Shown piece after piece: positions 1 through 11,900 of a stretch of 64,000 nt of DNA (positions within the stretch are counted from its first letter, which is position 1; the number at the start of each line of letters is the position of its first letter). The notes beneath the pieces are model-generated. The model saw only the letters and a list, made by a program, of their open reading frames with translations. It was not told the DNA's origin and ran no database searches. The stretch spans positions 6,005,501 through 6,069,500 of the forward strand of contig NC_070560.1 of assembly GCF_026914185.1 (NCBI RefSeq), read 5' to 3'. The position numbers and the translations under genes are program-made. Source of the DNA: Puccinia triticina. Its lineage: Eukaryota > Basidiomycota > Pucciniomycetes > Pucciniales > Pucciniaceae.

Positions 1-165
1 CTGTTGTCAACTGGTTGGTCGTCTCTTGTCTCTGAAGTCACAACATAGCCCACGGAAGGGCAACCAAGCATGACCGGTTCAAGTTGAAAAAAGTATGGGC
101 ATGTGCCCAAGATCTCGGCTGATCAAGTAATCAGTCAGCCAGTTGTCCAACAGGGAGTCTTGAAC

Positions 166-1078
166 CTATTTTTGCATACCTTCAGTTTTGTTTCTGGCAT
201 CTTCCACATAGTTTGGTGCATCAGGATCATCGGCATGATCTTGAGCGTTCTCTCTCGCTTTTTCCATGATCCCCTGACTGGTCTGCTCTTTCCATCTAAG
301 CGCTTCGCGAAACTTTGTTTCCATGCCAGTGATCTGATGCCAAGCAAACATAAATAATGCAAGAAAAATTAGTTGTGTCCGTTGAATCGGATAGGTAAAG
401 CTTGCCCAACCTGCTGCTGGACACCTTTCCATTTACGCTTCTGCGGGAAACCGTTGGCCTGTAAGTAATTGCAAATTTTCTCACAGACATCTCTCTTGCT
501 GATACTGCTGTTACGCCAGGAGCTGAAGTTTGCTTCGACCGTGAGCCAATCTATGATTAAGTCCAGCTCAGACTTTCCATCAGAATTCTTCTTCTGCGTC
601 CACGATCGCGGAGGCTGTCTAGCGGGTTGGTTTGATGTCCCTCTGGGCATAGGATTTGAACCACGACCGCGCTTGCAACCTCCTTGGCCCCGGTTTGATA
701 CCGACAAATGGCGCGCTTTTGTGCTGTTTTCAATGGCCGCAGACCTTTGCGCATTTTCTTGAGGAGTACCCGAGGTAGCTGGAGCCGAGTTGTGCGGAGC
801 ATTTGGTCCTTCAGTCATCACTTGGGTTGATGGCGGATTCATCAGCTGGTTTGGAAGAACTGATAAAAATGGGGAGGGAGAGGTCATTCCTGTCAGCATT
901 TGACTGCACCATTGGTCAGTTTTTTGCAAAAGGACGGCATTGGGTGTGCAAAAAATGAATATGTGCCACTTACAAGAGTAGTGGTAGGTTGAAGCCTGGG
1001 GAGAGTTGTACTGAACCACTTGAAGGTGTGCCCAAAATTTGTTGAGATTGCAAAGCCGGCGCAGGTGATGTTTGGCAC
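166..1078 (-). CDS. SANT/trihelix-like DNA-binding protein, probably transposon-derived (N-terminus uncertain)
   Basis: The clear part is the last two exons. Exon 411-899 encodes a Pro/Ser-rich stretch, a basic patch (residues like GCKRGRGSNP) and then a helical domain with spaced Trp residues (IIDWLTVEANFSSWRNSSIS ... KWKGVQQQ). A 77-bp intron (334-410, GT at 410, CAG at 334) joins in phase 0 to exon 166-333, which continues the helix (ITGMETKFREALRW) to a TAG stop. This W...W...KGV pattern is typical of Myb/SANT or trihelix-like proteins common in rust genomes. A 5' exon around 1078-976 followed by a perfect GTAAGT donor is possible, but its joining acceptor is ambiguous, so the start is open. 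PIF/Harbinger elements carry such a second protein, and a MITE with a 3-bp TTA duplication lies 200 bp away. A host regulator or a rust gene-family member remains possible. Confidence 0.5.
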
Positions 1079-1296
1079 GACGGCGGTGGTTGCCCCGACA
1101 GCGGTGGTTGCTCCATTTGAAGTGTTTCAGGCGGCCCGGCTGGCTGCAGCCGACTGTTCTTAGGATTTTATGCACGGGGACCGGGGGGAGTTGGGGGATG
1201 CATAAGAGATTTTTCGGATATGCTGTTATGATTTTATGTAATTTCTTTACATATGCAATTTTGAATACCATAATTATGCAGCATTTCAACTAGTTA

Positions 1297-1589
1297 GAGC
1301 ATCCTTACCGGTGACTAGTTTAGCTCGAAATTAGCTAGTTTAGCCACCAATCTCAACCACACCGGGTGTAGCTAAGCCCAAGCTAAATTAGTGGGAAGCT
1401 TGAATTCCAGCTAACCGTCACTACATTTAGTGACGGTTAGCTCGAAGCTAACTGCCATTTCCCGCGCCCACCACTCAGCTCCACCCCGCGCAAGCCGAAC
1501 CGATACGGCTGAATCGCTGTCGCTAAGTTAGTTTGCAACAGCTGCGAGTCAAAACTCGCGCCAACATAGCTCGACCGGTAAGGATGCTC
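1297..1589. mobile_element. PIF/Harbinger-type MITE
   Basis: The terminal inverted repeats are GAGCATCCTTACCGGT (1297-1312) and its exact complement (1574-1589). They are flanked by the direct repeat TTA at 1294-1296 and 1590-1592, the 3-bp duplication typical of PIF/Harbinger transposons. The interior holds TAGCTNNA-type repeats and a perfect 15-bp-arm palindrome at 1409-1442 (AGCTAACCGTCACTA and its complement around a 4-bp loop). The right terminus is duplicated in tandem, so a second copy of the inverted repeat ends at 1613. No coding capacity is seen. The class assignment rests only on duplication size and termini. Confidence 0.7.
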
Positions 1590-1616
1590 TTAACTCGACC
1601 GGTAAGGATGCTCTTA

Positions 1617-2207
1617 AGCTCTCTAGTCACTGCAAGATGGATGGTTTTTGAGCACAATGATCCAGGGGGGAAACAAGAAAGCGTGTGGACTGAGAGCAGA
1701 TGGTCCCCCGCTGCATCTATACAAGCACAAAGAAACATGATTGAATCCCCTATGCTTCTACATATAGGCTGTCCTGTCGGAGCATATGCTTAAAACCTAG
1801 GAGCTCCACCATCCTTACGCTTATACCGCGGGCTCACTGGCCATAAGGTTGTGAACCCCAGTTGGGTAGAGCAGCTAGCAGACCATCATAATCTCCTCCA
1901 CGTGTTGTGCTGCCCATGGCAGGCCTTGTGAGATGTCTGGGCGCATGCACATCGGGCCACGTGACCAGCCACCAAACGACGCCCCGCTCTGCACGTTCTT
2001 GCAGGCTAGTTGGGCCGGTTTAGTCAAGAGCACCTGGAGATACGGGTGCACACCAGACCTTGCACGCAGCAGATCAGCCACCCACTGATCGATATTGGTG
2101 GCCGCCATTCTCAAGGAAGAAAAACAAGACTTGGAGACACACACACGACATACAACAGGGGACATGATAGTAAAGAAGAGCGGGGTTGGGAAGGGTGGTG
2201 CTGTGCT
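1617..2207. other. Intergenic stretch and AMPK-beta 3' flank
   Basis: Short frames here have no recognisable protein features. The part nearest 2207 should include the 3' UTR of the AMPK-beta gene, which runs towards lower coordinates. I see no further gene. Confidence 0.4.
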
Positions 2208-3793
2208 TCAGAGGTCGACAGGCTTGTAGTACACGGTGGTAAGGTACTAAAGAAGAGAGAGAGAAGGATGAGTATGGATGATGGGAAGCAGGAGGGGGGG
2301 GGGGGGGGGGGGCTTACCTTGCGCTTGAACCTGGAGGTGACGCCGACGCTGAGCAGGCCTTGGCGGATGGGGCTAGCGGCGAGATGGTTGAGGACGGAGT
2401 GGTCAGGGCGGGGGAGGAGGGAGTTGTCGTCGCTGGCGGCCTCGGGCAGTCTGGAGGAGAGGTTGAGGATGCCCTCCTTGAGCTGGGCGGGCAGCTTGGG
2501 GGGCTCGGCGGCGAAGCCGGCCTGGCCGGGGGCGAGCTTGGCCGAGTGGGCCTCGGCCTGTGGGTGGGTGTTGTTAGCCGTCGACGGGTCGTGCTCGTCC
2601 GCCGAGGAGCGGTCGTGGTACTCCTCGTACTCGAGCAGGGCGCCGGGGATCTCGCTGGTCCAGCCGTCCTCGGAGTCCGTGCGCTCCGAGCCGCCGGCGT
2701 CCTCGAGGATGGATGCGCCGGGCATGGGCCAGTCGGCGTAGGTGTATCCGCTCCAGATGCCGCGGGGGCCGAGCCCGCGGAAGGGCTGGTCGCCCGGGTT
2801 GACCTGCAGATAGTTGATCAGGTTGCCCTTGTCGTCGGTGGCCGAGGGCAGATACTTGGAGGTCTTCCAGCGCCGGTCGACGATGAACTTGAGCTGGTGG
2901 GGGCCGGGGGGGAGGGCGACGAGGGCTGAGAATGCGTCCTGTTCGGTGGATGTCCTGGCGATGTATATACAGGGATGAGAATATAAGTCGATATGTATAA
3001 GGAGGAGGAGGGATGCTCACTCTGGGACGACGGGCTTGCGCAGTTTGATCTGCTGTCGCCACTTGCTGAAGGTGCCGGTGACATAGACCTCGTGAGCGGG
3101 TTCCTTCCAGGTGAGGAGGGTGGGCACGCCGTCGGGGCCTGCGCCGATGTCGAGGGCGGGTGCGGCCTGGACGACGGCGGTGGCGGCGGCGACGGTCTCG
3201 GAGACGGCGGAGGAGAAGGCGGCGTCGGGGCAGATGGGCAGGTCGGCGGAGTCGGCATCGAGCGAGGGCAGCGGGGAGGGCCGGGGCTGGATGATCGGGG
3301 GGGGGAGGGGGGGGAGGACGGTCTCGACGGGCTGCTGGAGCGGGGCGGAGCTGATGATGGGCGAGCTGGCGGGCTGCTGGTGCTGCTGCGGGGTGGCTGC
3401 GTATCTGGGGGAGGCGTGGCTGATGGGGTCTGAGTCTGGCTGGAGGGGCGTTGGGCTGGCGGGCAGGGTGACCCCGGGGAGCTGGTGGAGGTCGGGGATT
3501 GCGGCTGAGGGGTGGTGGCTGAGCGGGTCGGCGGCGGCTTCGAGGGGCCGGGTGGCTGTGCGGGGGCTGGATGCGCGGGAGGGCGTGGCGGGCAGCCTGA
3601 GCTGGAAGTGTGCGGGGTGGGTGAGGTCGGGCAGCTCGAGCGAGCGGCGCTTGCGGACGGCGTGTGGCCGGAGCTGGCTGGTGAAGGAGGAGAGCGAGGC
3701 GGCTGCGCTGGCCGGCGCCGGCCTGGTGTTCCTGCTCGGCGGGGGGTGGTGGGCGGGGCCGGGCAGCTGCTGGCTGGAGCTGGAGTTGCCCAT
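2208..3793 (-). CDS. AMPK/SNF1 complex beta subunit (Gal83/Sip2/AMPKB family)
   Basis: This is the scaffold and glycogen-binding subunit of the Snf1/AMPK energy-sensing kinase, bridging the catalytic alpha and gamma subunits. Exons are 3793-3021, 2954-2318 and 2246-2208 (482 codons). Introns of 66 bp (donor GTGAGC, acceptor CCAG) and 71 bp (GTAAGC, TTTAG) keep the frame. The second intron contains a run of 20 C on the coding strand. The ATG at 3793 is preferred over 3799 because it gives MGNSSSS, an N-myristoylation signal typical of this family. Residues 1-220 are low-complexity Pro/Ala/Ser. CBM48 starts near 222 (VYVTGTFSKW, later HQLKFIVDRRWK and GNLINYLQV). The ASC domain covers about 395-482, from the HSVLNHLAASPI block to the short last exon YLTTVYYKPVDL. 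The PGAP1 gene ends just 105 bp upstream, so the promoter must be very short or overlap that gene. Confidence 0.93.
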
Positions 3794-3898
3794 CGTCACA
3801 ATAATTGGGTGGTTGGTGGCTGATTATGTACAATAAGCTGGCTTACATTTTTTATAAGCTGGCTTACAGGCAGACTGCTGACGTCATCACTACATAGA
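3794..3898. promoter_or_regulatory. 105-bp intergenic spacer with a repeated palindromic motif
   Basis: Only 105 bp separate the PGAP1 stop from the AMPK-beta start on the same strand. Within it, ATAAGCTGGCTTACA occurs twice (3833-3847 and 3854-3868). Each copy contains the palindrome TAAGC-TG-GCTTA. This could be a promoter element for AMPK-beta or a 3'-end signal for PGAP1; sequence alone does not decide. Confidence 0.4.
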
Positions 3899-6800
3899 TT
3901 ACATAAGCCAGCACAGGCACAGCACCAGGCACGCCGCATTGAACAGCTCGAAGAGCGTCACCGGCCAGCGCACCCCATAGCACACCCCAAACAGGCCCAC
4001 CCCCCGGAACACCCCCGCACACAGCCACGCCCGGGGCCAGGCGGGACGCAGCCCGAGCCGGTTGAGATAGACCAGCCCCATGAACCCCGCCACACAGAGC
4101 ACATTCCGGCCATCCGCAAACGGGGCATAGCAGCCCTCCTGCAGGCTGCGCAGCCACGCCAGCACGCTCGGCATGCTCACCGGCAGCAGCCAGACCATCA
4201 CCAGCAGGACAGCCAGGTTGAACCCATACCGGCCACCATCCTCCCCGCCCTGCAGATCAGCAACACATCATCAGCCTGAGAGCCAGCACGAGCGCAGGGG
4301 GTTCGTGACATACGCTGGACGGGGCTGCGCACTGCAGAGTGGTCAGCAGCTGCAGCACGGTCAGCAGGATGAAGGCGAAGTGGTAGGGCGCATAGAGCAC
4401 GGTGAATGCGGCCAGGGCGCCCAAGAAGCACAGGCTGGGCCAGGCGATGGGCGTCGACGAGCCAGCGGGGGGCGAATAAGATCTGGAGGACAGAGACAGA
4501 TCAAGCCCCAGTCTGCAGACATATAGACGAGTGGGATCTCTCTTACCCGCTGTGTTTCCGCGGCCGGCCACCAGGCCTGCTGCTCCGGGCGAGGAGCATC
4601 GTCCACAGCGCCCCGGCGGCCCGGAGCAGGCCGTCGAGGAGCACGTAGCCCAGCGCCAGCCATCCGAGCGAGACGAGCACGAGGAGCCAGGCCAGCACGA
4701 CCAACGACGGCTGCCGGACGCCGAGCAGCAGATCGGCCAGGATCCGGGGCGGCCCGACCAGCCCGAACTCTCCCCCCGAGCCGTCCGTCGACGAGGAGAA
4801 GAACATCCGGAGCGCCGCCGCCTGCGCCAGCTGGACGAGCCCCACCAGCACCATCAGCTTCCCCAGCCAGCCCTTCAGTAGCTGCGACAGCGCCCCGCCA
4901 ACCGTCTCCGAGGACCGGCCGTCCAGATGGCGCGCCAGGAGCAGCCCCAGCCAGCCGAGCGGAAGCGCCACGAAACCCGCCCGGTACCGCACCACCACCC
5001 GCCGCACGCTCCCATACACGTCCATCCGGATCCTCAGCCGCATCCGACCCGCCCGCGGCCCGCCACACACCAGGGGGTCCGTCCAGAACGTCAGCCGCAC
5101 GCCCGCCTCCTCCTCGTGGCTCTTCCGCCCGGGGGTATAGGCCTCCGAGAAGTGCGTGGACAGGGTCGCCGTGCGCACGTTCGGGTGGAACGTCGCCTCG
5201 CCCGTCCGGCCCGTCTCCTGGCGCATCATCGGCGCGAAAAGCCCGCCACTACCGCATCCGTCGGCGCCGGCGTCGAAGACCAGCTCGTACGCGACCAGCG
5301 AGCTGACCAGGCTGGACAGCTGCACATGGCTCACCAGGCTCGGCTGGCTCGGCAGCAAGTCGACGGCGATGCCCAGGAGGTTGAAGCCCAGGAAGGAGGC
5401 CGGGGGCGCGGCGAGCGACGACGCCGAGAGGTTCCTGAACTCGCTCACCAGGAAGTCCGCCCCGCCCGGCTCAGACGTCCTTGGTGAGGGGGGCAGCACC
5501 TGGATAGCGAGGAAATCGGCTTCCGAGAGCTGGGAGGCCGGGAGGTGGAGGAAGGTGTACACGAGCGCCGGGCCGGGCCGGTCGTCGGGCCCGGGCGCTG
5601 CCGCCGGGGCCGGATCGGGCTCCGAGCGGGGGAGCAGCTCGGCGTGGCTGGCGGAGAGGGGCTGGCAGGCGTCGTCCAGGAGGAGGATGGCGGCCTCGGA
5701 GCTGCCCTTGCAGGCCACGACGTTCAGCCGATCGTTGGCGACGAGGCTGGAGAGCAGGGTGAACTCGTACGGGTGCATGTCCGGGCGCGGGGGCAGCGGG
5801 ATGATGTGCGTGCGCAGGCCGGAGTCCCCCGGGCCGAAGAAGCCGTCAGCCGGGCCCGTCAGTCTGAGCGCCTGGTATGGGCGGTGGAGGACCCGGTCGG
5901 CGTGCTCCGGGTGGCTGGCGGGGATGTGGAACTTGCTGCGGGCTGGGGAGCCGGCGCGGTCGAAGAAGGGCGGGAGGCCGTGGCCGAGGCGTAGATGCGC
6001 CTTAAGGATCTCGAGCCGACGAGCGACCGGGCCGGCCTGGCTGGGCGAGCGAGGCTCGGCGATCTCGAGCAGGGCCCGGGCCAGGACGGCGGCGAGCTGG
6101 TTGCACCACAGGATGGCGAGATGGTCGATCGGCGTCCAGACGCCCGGGATCCCGGTCGTGAAGACCGTCAGACCGTGCGAGCCGGGCGCGAGCGAGCGCA
6201 GGGAGCTGGAGTCTGCAGACACCGTCGTGTCCGAGCTCCCGCCGGAGATCGAGACCAGGAGGAGGTCGTCGAGCGGGCCGGGACGGGACTGCTGATACGC
6301 CTGGCGCCAGAGGGTGTTGATCTGCTCGTAGACCCGCTCGACGCCGCGCTCGAAGCTGAGCGCGGGGAGCGAGTGCGGCGAGCTCAGGGAGATGATCGTG
6401 GCCACGGTCTGGTTGGCGTAGTTGGGCATGGTGAGCATCTTGCGGGCGACGATGCCGCCCATGGAGTGGCTGAGGATCAGCACCGAGGTCGGCACGGGCA
6501 GATGGCCGTTGCGGACGGCGCGCGAGGCCCGGTAGAGGGCGAGGATGGCCCGGACGGCGTCGTTGGCGAACTCGGCCTGCTCGACCATCGTCTGGCCGTG
6601 GAACGCCGAGAAGGCGTCGTTGAAGTCCAGCGTGAAGAAGTCCAGCCCCGGGTGCTGCCGCGCCAGATAGCCTTCCTGCTCGGATGGGGCGAAGTATGTG
6701 GCCGAGGTGACGGCAGCAATCGAGCGGATCTGGCGAAACGAGCCGGCGTTGCCCGGGATGAAGAGGACGGGCGATCGGGATGGCTACATAAGAGCAAAAA

Positions 6801-7152
6801 AAAAGATCTTCAGTGTCCCCATCATCCTCTCATCAGAAGGGGGACTGCCGACCTGGTCCTCGAGGTCGTAGGGCTGTTCCCGGTAGAGGTAGAGCGAGTA
6901 CTTGCTGGCGAGCCTGCTCTGGACGGGCCGGATGGCGAGATAGCGCGGGCTCATCCAGGTCATCCGGCAGCTGCCAGCGCCCCCGCCCCGGGCCCCGCCG
7001 CTCGTCTGGCCGTCCCTGGCCACCCGCGGCCCGGAGAAGCCGGCGAGGTCGAGCCCGTGCAGGCGGTCGTAGAACGAGCGGAGAGCCCAGAGCGTGAGGA
7101 CGAGCGTGAGGAGCGTGAGCGTGCTGAGCTGGGCGGAGAGCTGGAGGGGCAT
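3899..7152 (-). CDS. BST1: GPI inositol-deacylase, PGAP1/Bst1 family
   Basis: This ER-membrane hydrolase removes the inositol-linked acyl chain from GPI anchors, which is needed for efficient ER export of GPI proteins. Exons are 7152-6853, 6783-4547, 4482-4314 and 4249-3899 (1018 aa, normal for the family). Introns are 69, 64 and 64 bp, GT-AG, all frame-consistent. The N-terminal hydrophobic segment (about residues 7-25) is followed by the PRYLAIRP...YSLYLYREQ block. The alpha/beta-hydrolase core starts about residue 101 with VLFIPGNAGSF. The nucleophile motif is SHSMGG with Ser near 207. The second half has a lumenal beta-rich region, then at least six hydrophobic helices in exons 2-4. Exon 3 (SLCFLGALAAFTVLYAPYHF) and exon 4 are almost wholly membrane-embedded. 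Coding GC is high, as in the AMPK-beta gene. No break is seen. Confidence 0.93.
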
Positions 7153-7476
7153 CGCGGGTACTGTGGATTAAGTTAGGAGGGGCATCCGAGGAGAGCGCCT
7201 CGCATCCCTCGCGTAGCATTCTCACCATCGATGGCCGCTCCTGTACACCCTAACCCTCTATGGGAGCAGGCGCAGGAGCTCCCTGTAGTCGCTGTATTGA
7301 TATCCATCCACAGCACTTCTTTCATCATCATGACAGAAAGCCCATCCCAAGATCTCCGCCCTCACCCTTCGCAGACTCCACAGGTCATCTGTCCCTCAAT
7401 TCAAATCAAATCACCTTTTAACTGGTTGGCTTCCGTGCAGGTATGGAACCTCTCATCAAATACTTACGTTCACACA
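7153..7476. other. PGAP1 upstream region up to the LTR insertion
   Basis: This should hold the PGAP1 5' UTR and promoter. I see no TATA box or gene. The LTR element beginning at 7477 lies 324 bp from the start codon. Without it, this sequence would run directly into 15461. Confidence 0.4.
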
Positions 7477-7541
7477 TGTCAGCTGGCAAGCAAAACACAG
7501 TTACCCCTTAACTTGCCAACTTAATGTTTTGCTCACTTTTC
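7477..7541 (+). repeat. 5' LTR, proximal piece
   Basis: This matches the first 57 bp of the 3' LTR (14958 on), then CACTTTTC at 7534-7541, which is the left target-site copy of the LINE insertion. Confidence 0.85.
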
Positions 7542-7665
7542 TGCCCGCAACCACCAAAAACTTCACTTTGCGCGTCGATACACCAAAACTCACCACCCCC
7601 CCCCCCCCCCCCCCCTCACTCATCAGAAAAGAACTCCCCCCCCCCCCCCTTCCCTGGGCAGCCAG

Positions 7666-8944
7666 ATGCCCCCTCCTCACCGCCCCCCTGATCAATCTCG
7701 ACCGCCCGGAGCGCCCCCCGCGGACGATTCGGATATGATGGATAACCTGGAGGTCCAACTCCCCCCCCGCCCGGCCATTCAACCACCATCGTCAAGCCTA
7801 CACATCCTGCTGACCAAGGCGCTCGGCGACACGTCCCGCGACGTGAATGGCGCGGTTTTGTTAGATGGCAGATATGTAGATCTCGTCCTGGAGCTATCGG
7901 CGAACAACGACCGGCTGGTGCAACGTTTGGAGGCCACGATCGACCAACTCAACGCCAAGATAGACCCCATGATCAGAAGACTAGCCGAGGTCGAAACCCT
8001 CCTTAAAACCGGCACGAGACCCCCCGTCCAACCCGTTCACAAGCCCATCGCTAACGCGAGCAAATCATTCGCGGCTGCCGCCTCGGCAAACCTCGATGGT
8101 TCCATTCACGCGCCGAAGACCCGTCCCCCCCCCTGCTCAGGTCATCGCCTCGTTGAAACCGAAACGCGTGATCATACACTCGAACCCCGCAAACCCTACC
8201 CTCAAGGTGCCCAGCGGGGCCCTGGTCCAAAAAGCAAACGAGGCTCTACTCGGACTCGACGCTCGTGTTGAGGGAGAATTGGTGGCTATCCGTGGGGCGA
8301 GTGTGATGCCCTCAGGCGACGTGTCATTCTACACGAAAAACCGGGCGCACCAAAAGTGGCTAATGGACAACAAGCACTTATGGTCCAAAACCGTTCACCC
8401 GGATCTGGAGTCGACCCCTAGTACCTACTCAGTTATGGCCCATGGGGTCCCCAAGACTTTCGACATAGGCAAACCGACCAGTCTGGCTCAACTGGCATCC
8501 GAGAACAATTTTCAGGTCACGGACCTGGCGCGTGTCCGCTGGATGGGATCCAATGAACCGTCGGCAAAGAAGGCTGGGTCTCTGGTCTTATCGTTTACCA
8601 ACAAAGACTTAGCTTGCCGGGTAGAACAATCAGGTGTTTTTCTGAACTTCAATTTTCACCGAACTGAACGATTCAAGCCACGCCCTCCTCAATGCTTCAA
8701 GTGTTTGAAGATGGGTCACTTCGGCAAATGGTGCCAAGAACCCGCCCGATGTGCTAAGTGCGGCAGCAACCACCCCACGAATGAGTGCCCTGAAGGCCTC
8801 GGCAATGTCAAATCTTGTGTGTTATGCAAGGACGGACTCAAGAACAAGATTGAAGGCATCAAAGAAATCGATCACACTCCTTTCGACCCCGCCTGCCCCT
8901 TCAAGAAGGCGTGGCTAGAGAAGAAACGTTTCCCGCCTCAATGA
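7666..8944 (+). pseudogene. LINE ORF1 (gag-like, CCHC zinc knuckles), frameshifted
   Basis: This is the nucleic-acid-binding protein of the LINE. The first part (7666 to about 8125) is Pro-rich with a coiled coil (DRLVQRLEATIDQLNAKIDP). The reading frame then shifts by one base in a run of C around 8120-8135 and continues to 8944. The second part contains an RRM-like region. It is followed by CCHC knuckles CFKCLKMGHFGKWC and CAKCGSNHPTNEC and a third Cys/His cluster (CVLCKDG...DHTPFDPAC). The break lies in a homopolymer, so it may be real or a consensus error. The stop overlaps the ORF2 start region. Confidence 0.8.
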
Positions 8945-11900
8945 TTGGTACAACCACCGTAACCCACGATCACAATCCACATCCTCAACACTTGTTCATC
9001 CCTGCCGTTTCCCAATTTCCTCTTCCCTCATCAGAAGCCTTTGATGCCTTTCGTCAAGACGTCGTGGCCTCAACCTCCCTCGATCTCAACCCCAAGTCTC
9101 TTTCTTGTCTTCAACTCAACTGTCATGTCTCGAAATCAGTCACGCTAAGTGTTCTCAATTTGTTGTTTGCTTTTGATTTTCTTCTCTTACAAGAACCTTG
9201 GATTAACCCAGTGGATCTTTGCCCGCCAAGTCACTCGGCTTGGCGTGTTTTTGTAGCTTTTGAACATTTCCCAACCTCCTGGCACAAGCGGCACAAGGCG
9301 GTAATCTACATCCAACGGACAATCCCCTCTGAGTCGATAAGGCTGCTAGAGGGGGGCTCCCAAACTCTAGTTGGGGTCAAAATATCTCAAACCGGGAAAG
9401 TTTTCCGATTTCTCAATATCTATAATCCTCCTTCCTCTTTCTCTGCGGTTGAAGAGCTTAGATGCTGGCTGACGTCTCATTACTCCCGACAGCATCCAAT
9501 GATCATCTCCATGGATGCAAACCTCCATCACCAATATTGGAACCCTCCTGGAGTTCGGAAGGTTGAGCCTGAGGCCAGAAATCTGCTGAGTTTTCTCTCC
9601 TCCTTTGGGTTTTGGTTATCTTTGCCAAAACACATCCCTACTTTTTTCTCAGTCAAAGGAAAAGGGTCAACTATTGACCTTATTTGGGCTAATTTTTTGG
9701 GTTCTAAGTTAATTCGGGAGATATCGGTCTCGAGTGATAGCTTTGGTTCAGATCATCAAGCACTCCATACTCAACTTTTGATCAGGCGCCCCCCCCCCCC
9801 AACTTACCATTGGCGGGCCCCTCGCTGGCCCGAGGTGGAACGCGAGAAAGTAGAATCTCTGGCAGCTGAGTTATCATCTATGAACCTCCTTCAGGAGGAG
9901 TCCCCTGATTCCCAAGCCAAACAGTTGACTTCTTTTCTCAAGAATGCTCAGGAAAAACTAGGTCGGCGAGTCCGGTCAAATAAGGCCAAAGCCAAACCAT
10001 GGTGGTTCCGGTCTTGAGGACCCGCAACCGAGCCCGCAAATGGATGATTTTAGCTAAGTCTCCTGAATCCATTGAATGTTACAGGCAATGGAATGATTAC
10101 TTCCTTTCTTTAGTCGAATCCTTGAAGCAACGTAGCTGGCGGAAGCTCCTGGAGGATCCGGGTGAGGGTGACCTTTATCGGGTCCTTTGGTTTTCCTCAA
10201 GACCAGCGGGCGGAGAGGTCCTTCCTCTCAAAGGTCCGGACGGGGTTATAGTGCACGACAAAAATCAACAGGCTGAGTTGCTGTTCAACGGCACTTCTGT
10301 CACTAACATTCCCATTGATCTATCAGATACTCAAATTGATCTGTCCTGCAGGTTCGTCAGCTACCCGCCTGTGACGGAGGCAGAGGTGTTGTCCGCCATA
10401 AGGCAAATCAGCCCCAAGAAGGCTCCCGGTATTGATGGTTTGGCCAATGAGATCCTTAAGTCTTTTTCTGTGCCCCTGTCTGGAAAATTTTCTGTGCTGT
10501 ACAACAACCTACTAACCAGCAGTAAATTCCCCATTGCCTGGAAGGTCGCGGTCACCACTATCATCCGGAAACAAGGGAAGCCTGACTACACGAGCCCAAC
10601 TGCGTATTGGCCGATTGCATTGCTCAGCACCATGAGCAAACTGTTTGAGCTCATCCTAGCCCGGAGACTCACGGCATGGGCCGATGAATCAGGGGTGCTT
10701 GCCAAAGGTCACTTTGGGGGCAGAAAGGGTTCTGGAACTGAGGACGCACTGTTTGCCCTGGAGCACTGGGTCAAGGCTAAGTGGAGGGAGGGCAAGGTGG
10801 TGGCAGCCCTTTTCCTTGATGTGAAATCGGCTTACCCCTCTGTCCACCCGACTAGATTAATCAATTACCTCTTTCAAGATAAATGCCCAACATACTTGGT
10901 GCTGATCATAGCTGATTTTCTGAAAGACAGGTTGACAACCATCAGACTGGACGATTATGTGTCAGAGGCCTTTCCTGTCCAGATCGGCCTCCCACAGGGT
11001 TCCCCACTATCTGTAATCTTATATATTCTTTATAACAATGCATTGCTGATCAAAGACTTTACCGTTTCTCGAGACTCAGTCTCAATAGGGTATGTGGACG
11101 ATGTGGTACACCTAGTTGCGGCTGCCTCGGTGGGGGAAGTGAAAGAAGGTTTGATGGCTGAAGGACACCGATCCTTGCAGTGGGGTGATACCCACGGAGC
11201 AATCTTCAACCAGGCCAAGGCCCAGTTTCTATGCCTGACCAAGAGGAAAATACCTGACGGTGCCTTCCCCTTTGGTAATCATTGCCTGACCCCGGTGTCC
11301 AAGGTTAAGTGGCTAGGAGTTTGGATCAACAGCAAACTCCTTTTCAATAAGAATTTTAAGATCCTTGAAGAAAGGGCCCACAAAACAATAAACCAGCTAA
11401 GAATTTTTGGCAATTCTTGATGGGGAGCTAGAGAATTTGATAGAGTCAAGCTGATTCGCAGTGTTTTTTTCCCCAGGATTCTATATGGGGCTGCTCTGTG
11501 GGCCACCATCCCCAACAGAGCAAAGGTTGCAGCTTTGGCCTCAAAGGTCAACCGACTGGCGGGGGTCTTCACCCTTGGGGTCTTCAAGTTGACACCAAAC
11601 AACTTCATCCAGACTAGATCGGCAGTACCCGAGTTTGCTGTTGAAGTTACCAGGACTAGTTTCTCATTTTTCTTTAGGAAGCTTGTTGTGACCAAGGCTA
11701 ACAATGTCATACGTTCTTTCATCTTATGCAGTAGGGCTGATACGGCGGCCCGATTTCCTGACTCAGCAAGGATTGGACTTGCCTCCAACATTGTGGACAA
11801 GGCCCTGGCAATGGACCCTGAGATAGTCAATCTATCATTTGACTTTAAGGCGTGCCTGTCCCAAGCCCTGAAGTTCTTGAATTTGGAAGTCACAAAGGAG

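Noticed and set aside
2360..3836. Long plus-strand frames opposite the AMPK-beta gene (Gly/Val/Ala/Arg-rich)
   Set aside because: They are antisense shadows of GC-rich coding sequence; the minus strand has domains, splice sites and a myristoylation start.
4543..7176. Long plus-strand frames opposite PGAP1
   Set aside because: High-GC shadow frames with biased Arg/Gly composition and no domain; the minus strand is a complete four-exon gene.
7590..7650. Long C-runs as a regulatory or telomere-like signal
   Set aside because: Homopolymers in the LINE leader without repeat period; more likely slippage or consensus uncertainty.
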